A stretch of 31,179 nt of DNA, taken from NCBI GenBank assembly GCA_034433375.1, contig DAOUAQ010000259.1, positions 1-31,179 of the forward strand, written 5' to 3'. This document shows positions 1 through 7,500 of this stretch, piece by piece. Source of the DNA: DSWT01 sp034433375 (GTDB taxonomy: Bacteria; Chloroflexota; Anaerolineae; B4-G1; SLSP01). The position numbers and the translations under genes were made by a program. The notes beneath the pieces were generated by a model that had not been told where the DNA came from, searched no databases, and saw only the letters and a list, made by a program, of their open reading frames with translations. The first letter of the stretch is position 1. Each line of letters starts with the position of its first letter.

Positions 1-800
1 ACAGTATGCAGAATATGATCAAAACTAACGGCCCACCCCAAGTGTTCATTGGTGAAGGTAAACGCAGAGAAATAATAACCTGGGCCATAATTATGGGAAC
101 TCCAGGTTAGACCACCGTCAGTCGTGCGCAAAATAGTATCGCCACTCGTAATCCAAGCATGTCGATCATCCAAACAAACGATGTTTTCTAACAACCAGTC
201 TGAACTTTGGGATTGTTCTTGCCAGGTCTGCCCACCATCAAAGGTATGAAAAATATGCTCACTGAATATCAACCAGCCCGTGTGAGCATCCGCCCATGCA
301 AAATCCACAGATTCCCAAGAGTTAACCCCTGATAGTAAGGGATGTTCTACCCAGACGCGTCCTCCATCCTCGGTGTGCAACAAAACACCCCGCCCCGCAA
401 TCCAACCACGATGAGCATCTACAAAAAACACGCGATGAAAATTCTCCCGCACAGGACTAATTTGCCGCTGCCATGTCACTCCACTATCTTGAGTGTGCAG
501 GATAATTCCCCCTTCACCTACAGCCCAGCCGGTTTGCCTATCCAAAAAGAATACATCGTTGAGCGCATCCACTAACCCCAAAATATCCTGCCAGCACCAG
601 CCCTCTAATCCATCAAGTTGAAAAGGCGATGCCGGGAGCGCGGTAGAAGCGGCCAATGTCAGAGATGGCGTATACAAAGCCGCAGGCGTTGAAGTAACAG
701 TTTGTACGCGAAAAGTCGGCACAGGTGTTTCAGTCGCCGGGCCGCAAGCCGCACACAAGATAACCAAAACACATAAGACTCGAAAGTGACTTATGGACAT
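1..800 (-). CDS. YCF48/BNR-repeat lipoprotein, partial (C-terminus outside window)
   Basis: The frame is open on the minus strand from the ATG at 800 to the window edge, giving 266 complete codons. It starts with a short hydrophobic leader ending in LCAACG, a probable lipoprotein signal with Cys19 as the lipid site; the -3 residue is Cys, which is not canonical. A Thr/Pro-rich linker follows, then four to five beta-propeller-type repeats of the form GWAVGEGGIILHTQDSGVTW, the pattern of YCF48/BNR (sialidase-like) repeats. The role of such secreted propellers is usually binding or assembly, but no specific partner can be named. An in-frame ATG at 833 would add 11 residues; I prefer 800 because AGGTG lies 9 nt upstream and the leader is then compact. 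Base composition is about 45-47% GC in two sampled 60-nt lines, against about 70% in a sampled line of the SBBP gene, so the gene may have been acquired separately. Confidence 0.85.
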   Translation of the reverse strand, partial: MSISHFRVLCVLVILCAACGPATETPVPTFRVQTVTSTPAALYTPSLTLAASTALPASPFQLDGLEGWCWQDILGLVDALNDVFFLDRQTGWAVGEGGIILHTQDSGVTWQRQISPVRENFHRVFFVDAHRGWIAGRGVLLHTEDGGRVWVEHPLLSGVNSWESVDFAWADAHTGWLIFSEHIFHTFDGGQTWQEQSQSSDWLLENIVCLDDRHAWITSGDTILRTTDGGLTWSSHNYGPGYYFSAFTFTNEHLGWAVSFDHILHT

Positions 801-899
801 TTCAGCACACACCTGAAGTGTAACTGCGCTCATATTGATTTCTAGACTTCATCAGCCAGTATTCTCGATAGGCTCACATGATAAGTTTTTCTGCCGGGG

Positions 900-1559
900 T
901 CACAGCCTATCCTCCTGGGGCACGTACAGGCCGTTGAGATCCGCTCCCAACAACCCCGCGTCATACGAACGCCGGTCTACCGGCGAGAGCGTCGCCGCCA
1001 ATGCCGGTGCCAACAGGGGAATCTGCCGCGCGGTTTCGAGCCGTGCGACGATGACCTCCACCCCCGCGTCGTCCCACAGCCAGCCGTGCTTGTCGAACGG
1101 GGTCAGGTTCAGCGGTACGGTGTACGCGCGCAATGTCTTCTGCCCCTTTACGTTGAAAAAGACCTCGAAGTAGGACATCACCAACTCGCGCACGCTGCGA
1201 TAGACCGCTTCGCGGAACCGCAGGCCGACGAAGTTGGACTTGGCCAGCGCCCCAAAGCGCCCGTTGCACTTGTAAAGCGCCAACATGTGATCATCGTCGG
1301 TCCCCGGCTCCGGCAGCAAGTCAACGACCACGGGTGGATAGCCTATACGGCGCAAGGCCATCGCCGCGAAGAGCGCGCCATCCAGACAATGCCCGCGCCG
1401 GTCGCGCAGCACGTTGAGCGGGCAACGGTTGCGCTCCTCCGGCGCATAGGGGATGCTGTCCAGAAAGGCCTGGATCGTCGCCGGGCTGGTCAATCCGGCC
1501 AATACTGCGCGCTGTTCGTCATCCAGATACGCTTCGAACGTGTGAATTTGCTGTTCCAT
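900..1559 (-). CDS. transglutaminase-like superfamily protein
   Basis: This 219-residue protein is probably cytoplasmic, since no signal peptide is visible. The segment DRRGHCLDGALFAAMALRR (about 53-71) is the nucleophile helix of the transglutaminase-like cysteine protease fold, with Cys58 as the candidate nucleophile. DDDHMLALY supplies His91. A clear third acidic residue cannot be assigned. Members of this superfamily hydrolyse or transfer acyl groups at peptide or amide bonds; the substrate here is unknown. The frame is open 47 codons further upstream, but the ATG at 1559 is chosen because a G-rich Shine-Dalgarno (AAGGGGG) lies about 10 nt before it and conserved-looking sequence begins there. 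A 15-bp perfect hairpin separates it from the upstream SBBP gene, so it may be expressed separately. Confidence 0.75.
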   Translation of the reverse strand: MEQQIHTFEAYLDDEQRAVLAGLTSPATIQAFLDSIPYAPEERNRCPLNVLRDRRGHCLDGALFAAMALRRIGYPPVVVDLLPEPGTDDDHMLALYKCNGRFGALAKSNFVGLRFREAVYRSVRELVMSYFEVFFNVKGQKTLRAYTVPLNLTPFDKHGWLWDDAGVEVIVARLETARQIPLLAPALAATLSPVDRRSYDAGLLGADLNGLYVPQEDRL

Positions 1560-1584
1560 GATCCCGGATTTCCCCCTTGCACAT

Positions 1585-1618
1585 AGATGCGTTGCACTTC
1601 GTAAAGTGCAACGCATCT
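1585..1618. terminator. perfect 15-bp hairpin between two minus-strand genes
   Basis: The arms at 1585-1599 and 1604-1618 are exact reverse complements (AGATGCGTTGCACTT) around the tetraloop CGTA. The hairpin lies 30 nt beyond the stop codon of the SBBP gene and 25 nt before the start of the transglutaminase-like gene. No T-run follows the stem on either strand, so it is not a textbook intrinsic terminator. It could be a Rho-independent terminator variant, an mRNA-stabilising stem or a dispersed palindromic (REP-like) element. Confidence 0.6.
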
Positions 1619-1648
1619 GTAAGATTGTACCGGTGTGTATAACACAGT

Positions 1649-4498
1649 TTAGCGATTGCGCAACGTCAGCGGCAGGTAAATCCGATGAACGTAGGTCCAC
1701 GTGCGCACTTCATTGGAGCAGGCCAGCAGCAAAAGCGTATCGCCGGGGGTATGGACGCAGGCCCGGTTGACGATCTGAGGCGCAAATCCCGGCCCGCCGC
1801 TGATCGTCGTCTGCACGGCGAACGTCACGGTGAACGGCGCGCCGGGCATAAACGTGAGTGGGCCGACGATGGCGTTCTGCGCCGGATCGTAGGTCACGCC
1901 GGCCGGGGCGATGAGCGTGCCGGTGATGTAAGTCGTGTAGGTGGGTACAGCATCGTAGAAGCTGCGCGCCGTCGTGTCGGGGAAAATGAGGCCGATGGTG
2001 TACGTCAGCGGCGTTCCCAGCAACAGCGTCCCTTGAGTGGTGGATGGCGTCACCGTCTTGACGAGACTGCGCCTCACGAAATCCTGCCCGGTCGCGTCCG
2101 GCGGCGCGCTGACTACGCGCTGCGCCGGTTCCCAGAAATAACTCCCGATCGGCGCCACCGTGTAGGTTCCCGCCGGGAGATCGGTGAAGGCATACTGCCC
2201 CTGGCTGTTTGTCACCGCCGCATACGTTCCCGCATTGACGGTGATGCCCGCCAGCGGTGCGCCATTCCCGTCGGTGATCCGCCCGGCGATGTTAGCGACG
2301 CCCAGCGCCAGCCGGGCGATGAAGCCATCCGCGCCGCCGTTGTGCGTGGGATCGTACCCGTCTGCCGGGAGCGGCAGGTTCGCCGAGTACGTGGTCCCCG
2401 CCAGGTACACCGTCCCCAGCGCCCCCAGCGCGAGACGCCGGCCGCCGTCATCGTCGTAACCGCCCAGGAAGCTGCCGTACTTCAGATCGGCGCTGCCTTT
2501 GCCCAGCAGCGCCAGCCGCGCGATGAAGGCGTCGTCCCAACCGTTGAGCGTCGAATCGAATGCCCCGCGCGTGAAGGGAAAGTCCGGCGACGTGGTGATG
2601 CCGGTGACGTAAGCCTGCCCGTCGGCATCCACGGCGACCGCCAGTGGGCGCGTCTCATAACGTCCGCCCAGGAACGTGCTGTACTGCAAATCCGCCGTCC
2701 CCTGCCCCGCCGGATTGAGCCGGGCGACGAAGCCCGCCGGGGACGCACCGGCCGGATAGGAGGTAAAAAACGCGCCAGACGTTGTCGGAAAATCGCCCGA
2801 TGCGGCGCTGCCGGCGATGACAACCGCGCCATTGGACAGCAGCGCCACATCCGCCCCCCACTCCATCTCGGAGAGCGCCGAAGAGGATGACGAACCGCCG
2901 AAGAACGTGCTGTAAACCATGTCGGCGCTGCCCTGTCCACCGGGACGCAGTTTGAAGAAGAACACGTCCTGGCAATAGTAAGCGCGACACTCACTCGCGT
3001 TGGGATACGCGCCCGGCGTGCGTGGGAAGTCAATTTCCGGCGGAATCAGACCATCGTGGCCTTTCACGCTACCGGTGACGTAGACAACGCCTTGCCCATC
3101 CAGCCTCATCCCCCATGCCTCGTTGACGAAGCCCGCGCCGACGTAAGTGCTGTACAGCAAATCCGCCGCCCCGGCCCCGCCAGGCCGCAGTTTGACGACG
3201 AACACATCCGGGTTGAGGCCAATGTCCATATACGAGAAGGTACGGTCGTAGGCCCCCGCCGTGGTGGGGAAATCGTCGGAGTCGGTATTGCCGACCACGT
3301 AGAGGTTGCCGGCGGCATCGGCGCGGATACCTATCCCGTAATCGTCGCCGCCCTGATTGCCCAGGCCGGGGATATCCATTTTCGCGCCGCCCAGGTACGT
3401 GGCATAGCTCAACTGACCGGCGGCGTTGAAACGCGCCGCAAAGGCATCCGGGCACGGCTTTTGCAGAACACCGGTAGGGCAGTTGGCCGCGCGCCCATCG
3501 TTCAGTACCGTGTCGAATGCGCCCGGCGTGACCGGGAACTGGCGCGACCAGGTGCTGCCGACGACATAGAGGTTGCCTGCCGCATCGCGCGCCAGATCGC
3601 GGATGGCATCATATTGTCGATCGCCGCCGAGGAAAGTGATGAAGCGCCGCGTTTTCAAATCCGGCGCATAAGCCGCGACGAAAACCGGGCCGGTAAATCC
3701 GGCGTCGGTGCTGGATGTGCTACCCGCTACATACACCGCGCCGTCGTCCCCCAGGACCAGCCCGGTCAGGCCGTCGAAAGCGCTGCCGCCGAGGAATGTG
3801 CCGTCGATAAGGGCGCCGGGGTTATCGGTGACAGCCTGCGGGATCAACGTGGATGCTGTCAACGCGGACAGATCCGCCGGGCACGCGCCAGTGCAGACCC
3901 AGCGCCAGCTCACGCCACCCGCTGTACTCGCCAATTCCAGGTCCGCACCGGGATAAACGTCCTCCAGCCGCACACCGCCCCACACAGGGACATCTTCGCG
4001 CCACGTCACCGGATCGGCGGAAGGGTAGAAGTGCACGCGCTCCGCCAAACGTCCAAACGGCTGCAGATTGATATGCCCGGTGGAGAGCAAGGTTTGGGTT
4101 ATGGGATGTGGGTTGTGGGATATGAGTTGTGAGTTTTGGGCAGGGAGAGATGCGTAAGGCGCATAAAGCCCCCGTTCTGCTTCCTGCACCCTACCCCCTG
4201 CATCCTGCCTCCTGCCTCTTGCATCCTGCATCCTGCCTCCTGCCTCCTGCCTCCCGCCCCCTGCATCCTGCCTCCTGCCTCCTGCCTCTTGCCGCCACAC
4301 GCCATCATCGCCGATCCACAGCCCCGCGCCGAGCGCGTAAAAACGCACTTCCGGCGGGAACTGCCCGACATTCTCCACAAAGACGATAGCGTTGGGTGAA
4401 TTGGCAACTCGCCCAACAGGTTCTTGCGATGCAGCCTGCACCGGCGCTACCAACAAGGTCAACAGCATCCCCAGCATCATCACCCGCAGCTTTACCAT
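1649..4498 (-). CDS. secreted SBBP beta-propeller repeat surface protein with carboxypeptidase-regulatory-like and DUF11-like domains
   Basis: This protein has 949 residues from the ATG at 4498. That start is chosen over 4534 because GGAGG lies 5-6 nt upstream and a good signal peptide follows (MVKLRVMMLGMLLTLL, cleaved near AQAAS-like VQAAS). Residues ~25-75 and ~140-195 look like the N-terminal domain (ENVGQFPPEVRFYA, then VRLEDVYPGADLEL) that typically precedes SBBP repeats. Residues ~229-735 hold about eight repeats with the pattern LYVVGxTxSxDFPxTxGA followed by DxFVxKLxPxGxGxADLxYST. A carboxypeptidase-regulatory-like fold spans ~733-810 (AGRITDGNGAPLAG, then TYTVAPIG), and a DUF11-like domain spans ~812-933. 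The protein ends in RIYLPLTLRNR, a motif shared with the two other giant secreted proteins here. Two heptanucleotide arrays interrupt the N-terminal domain in frame (Q/E/A/G/R-rich, 7-residue period). It lies 39 nt downstream of the beta-helix/C25 gene, probably co-transcribed. Its role is likely structural or adhesive on the cell surface. Confidence 0.85.
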   Translation of the reverse strand: MVKLRVMMLGMLLTLLVAPVQAASQEPVGRVANSPNAIVFVENVGQFPPEVRFYALGAGLWIGDDGVWRQEAGGRRQDAGGGRQEAGGRMQDARGRRQDAGGRVQEAERGLYAPYASLPAQNSQLISHNPHPITQTLLSTGHINLQPFGRLAERVHFYPSADPVTWREDVPVWGGVRLEDVYPGADLELASTAGGVSWRWVCTGACPADLSALTASTLIPQAVTDNPGALIDGTFLGGSAFDGLTGLVLGDDGAVYVAGSTSSTDAGFTGPVFVAAYAPDLKTRRFITFLGGDRQYDAIRDLARDAAGNLYVVGSTWSRQFPVTPGAFDTVLNDGRAANCPTGVLQKPCPDAFAARFNAAGQLSYATYLGGAKMDIPGLGNQGGDDYGIGIRADAAGNLYVVGNTDSDDFPTTAGAYDRTFSYMDIGLNPDVFVVKLRPGGAGAADLLYSTYVGAGFVNEAWGMRLDGQGVVYVTGSVKGHDGLIPPEIDFPRTPGAYPNASECRAYYCQDVFFFKLRPGGQGSADMVYSTFFGGSSSSSALSEMEWGADVALLSNGAVVIAGSAASGDFPTTSGAFFTSYPAGASPAGFVARLNPAGQGTADLQYSTFLGGRYETRPLAVAVDADGQAYVTGITTSPDFPFTRGAFDSTLNGWDDAFIARLALLGKGSADLKYGSFLGGYDDDGGRRLALGALGTVYLAGTTYSANLPLPADGYDPTHNGGADGFIARLALGVANIAGRITDGNGAPLAGITVNAGTYAAVTNSQGQYAFTDLPAGTYTVAPIGSYFWEPAQRVVSAPPDATGQDFVRRSLVKTVTPSTTQGTLLLGTPLTYTIGLIFPDTTARSFYDAVPTYTTYITGTLIAPAGVTYDPAQNAIVGPLTFMPGAPFTVTFAVQTTISGGPGFAPQIVNRACVHTPGDTLLLLACSNEVRTWTYVHRIYLPLTLRNR
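4092..4140. repeat. heptanucleotide array, 7 copies (TTATGGG-type)
   Basis: Seven consecutive 7-mers run without a phase break on the plus strand: GTTTGGG, TTATGGG, ATGTGGG, TTGTGGG, ATATGAG, TTGTGAG, TTTTGGG. The array lies inside the SBBP-repeat gene, translated from the minus strand as a Ser/His/Pro/Ile/Thr-rich stretch. Confidence 0.85.
4175..4293. repeat. heptanucleotide array, 17 copies (TCCTGCC; GGCAGGA on the coding strand)
   Basis: Seventeen uninterrupted 7-mers have consensus TCCTGC(C/A), with variants TCTTGCA, TCCCGCC, CCCTGCA and CCCTACC. It is the longest array in the window. It is translated in frame in the SBBP-repeat gene at about residues 69-108 as a 7-residue periodic Q/E/A/G/R/D sequence. 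No frame of the repeat unit contains a stop codon. Confidence 0.9.
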
Positions 4499-4537
4499 CG
4501 TCCTCCTCCTGCATCTCTCGCACATCACAAGCACGCC

Positions 4538-7500
4538 TTATGGTTGCATGTACTCATCCGCCCCAATATCCGGCAAGTCATCGCGGACGTCGCCGTCGAT
4601 GTCCGTCGTCACACCAACCTCTGGCCCGGCGTCCCGCGCCGCTGAATTCGCGCCGATGTGATAGTCGCCGGCCGCCGCGTTGACGAAGTCCGGACTGCCA
4701 AAGCGGTCGTTGGTTCGCGCCACCGTCGGGTCGGCGTTCACCGTATTGGCATACCAGAGTGTGTAATTGACCTGTAGCGTTCCTTCGCCGGGGAACAGCT
4801 CGAAGATGCCGCGCGTGTGCCCCGCGATGATGGTGTTGACCGCATTCAGCGTCACATTGTAGACGGTCATGATGCCCTGGGATTCTTTGGGAACGGCGAG
4901 AAGTGGGGAGTAAGGAGTAGGAAGTAAGGAGTAAGGAGTAGGAAGTAAAGAGTAAGGAGTAAAGAGTAGAGCGTTATCCGCCAGTTCGCTGAGGCGCTGA
5001 TCAACCGATGCGCCATTTGCCATTTGCCATTCGCCATTCGCCGATTCACTGATTCGCTGATTCGCCGACTCGCTCAACCGATTATCGGCAATCGTATTGT
5101 GCCGCAGGGTGACGACGAGGTTTTCGCTACTGGTGGGGGTGAAGAGCAAGCCGCTGCCCGCATAAGGCGCCTGGTTGCGGGCGATGATATTGTTTTCCAG
5201 CACGATATTGGCGCAACCGGCCGAGACGCGTAGGCCACCGCCGCTGCTGGCAGTGCCCGTCGCGCCGGCATACGCGGCGATGTTGCCGAGGATCGAGTTG
5301 CCGCGCAACGTGATGTTCTGGCTCTGGTACATACTCAGCCCACCGCCCGCGCCGACTTCGTAGCCACCCGCGACGTTATCGCGGATGATGTTGCCGCTGA
5401 TGACTGCGCCGGTCACAGTGTCTATATACAGCCCGCCGCCCAGGACTCGCGCACCCTTTTCTGTGCCGACGTTAGCAGCGATGGTGTTCCCCCGGATAAC
5501 GGGACTAACCAGCCCGTATAGACATGCCCCGCCGCCCTGAAAATCGCCGTATTCCGTGCCAGTATTGGAGATGATGCTGTTAGTCTCCAGCCGCACACCC
5601 GCGCCGCCGCGCATGAAAAGGCCGCCGCCTTGCCCTCCACCGCCACCCGCGAAGTTGCTAGAGATGACATTGCCGATGAGCTGCGCGCTGGAGCGATTCT
5701 TGATGTAGATGCCGCCGCCTTCGGCAAAATTCCAGTCGGAAGCCCGGTTGCCGGCGATGACGCAGTTGCGGATGATGAGCGCGTCCTGCCGGTAGCTGAC
5801 GCCGAGCGCGTGAACGCCGCCACCCGCGTCATAGTAACCGTAGGCGCTGTGATACGCGCCGCCCAGTCCGGTCGCATCCCCTTCGAGAATATAGAGGTCT
5901 TCCAGGGTGACGGCGACGAACGGCGCGATCAGCACGCCGCGTCCCGCCCCACCCGTGAGACCAGGACGCAGGACTGTTTTGTATATGACCGGATTGCGCG
6001 TTTTGAAATCCTCGGAATACCCACCGCGCAGCGTAAGCGACTTATCCACCAGCACTACCTGCGTGACCTCGTCCGGGCCGTAGTAGCCGTCGGGTTTGGG
6101 GCGGGTGCTGGTCTGCCAATACGTGTTGCGCGGGTCGCCGCCCGGATTTTCGAGCGTGTAGGCGTCCGCATATCCGGCGATGGCGATGGTGTCGCCATCG
6201 AGCGCCACATCGACGGCGTACTGGATCGTTCCACAGGCTGTAGCCGGTGTAAGACAGTCGCCGCTATCGGCAGCATAGCGTTTGACATAACGAATGTTCC
6301 CCAGAACGCCGCCGCTGCCGTCGTAGGCACGCAGCACGAGCGGCAGATAGACATACTTGAGTTGAACGTATGTCGTCCAGGTGTCGGCGTCGGCGTGCAG
6401 CGTTTCGACGTTGCCCGCCCAATCCACCGCCTGGACGCGGAAGTAGTAGGTGGCGTCGCCCTGTAGAACGGCCGGGATCGTTGGCCCGAAGACCGGCGTG
6501 AGGTCGGCGGGCGCGCCCAGGTCGTAATTCCACGTCGTCTCGCGGGTGAGCCAGTCGGTCCACGCGCCGGTTTCGCCGATGCGATATTGCAGCCGGTAGA
6601 CAGCGACGCCGCTCAAGTCATCGTCGCCGTTGATGGTGACGGGAATCCCCGCTGGCGCGTAGGCGACCTCCGGGCTGCTCAGGCTCGCGGTCGGTGCGAT
6701 GCGATCCACGCTGAAGGGCGCAGTATCCGCCGGGCCGCCGGGAAGCGTCACGTCCAGGGTATGGCTGATGGCCGCCAGCGCCGCCACGTCCAGAGTGGTG
6801 GTGTAGACGCCGTCGCCCTGCCAGACGAGGGCCTGCGCGACGCCGTCGAGGGACGCCGCCAGCGCCCCGCTCAGGCCAGGGACGAGCGCGCCGGTGGTGT
6901 CGCGCACTTCCGCGCGCGCGATGACCTGCGTCGCGTCCGGGCCGTAGAGGGGTTGGTCGGTGGTCACCGCCAGACTGCGTCCCTGCGCGGTGAACGGCGT
7001 CTGCGCGGTCGCCAGGACAACGTCCTCAGCGTCTGCGAGCTGTGCGTGCAGCACTTTGGGACCCGGTTGCCAGCCCAGGCTGTCTGTGTCCCAGGCCAGG
7101 ACGTTCACGCCGGCGGTCAGAGTCACCACGTCTATGTCGCCTCGCACGGGTTGGCCGGCCGCGTCTTCGATGACCCAGCGCAGCGTCAACGGCCCGTCTT
7201 CGGCCACGGTCGCGGTCAGCGATAGGGGAAGGCTGGCCTGGTCAACGCCAACCGGCGCGCCGCCGTTGATGCTGAGCGCGGTGATGTCCGGCGCTGTCGT
7301 CGGAGCCAGCGTTCCGTTGTCCGGCAGGTCGTAGTCCACCTGGAACTCCAGGTGATGATAGAGCGTCACCTGCCCGGTGAGCGGATCGTAACGCAGGGGG
7401 ATGGCGCTCAACGCCAGTTGCACGCCGCGCGCGTCGGAATAGATCGCCGTCCAGAAAAATTCGGCGGGATAGAGCGCCGTGCCGGTGAAGGGCACCGTTT

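Noticed and set aside
342..575. Small plus-strand open frame of 77 codons in the first gene
   Set aside because: It lies opposite the continuous YCF48-type frame, which has a leader and repeated motifs; no ribosome binding site was seen.
1652..1684. LPxTG-like sortase signal (LPLTL) at the SBBP protein C-terminus
   Set aside because: No hydrophobic helix or basic tail follows; the two sister motifs read LPLVL, without the Thr.
1685..4132. Plus-strand open frames of about 400 and 360 codons opposite the SBBP gene, and similar ones at 5630-6466, 10076-10966 and 11138-11920
   Set aside because: They are antisense to strongly supported repeat domains, have Arg-rich non-globular composition, and their repeats are mirror images of the real ones.
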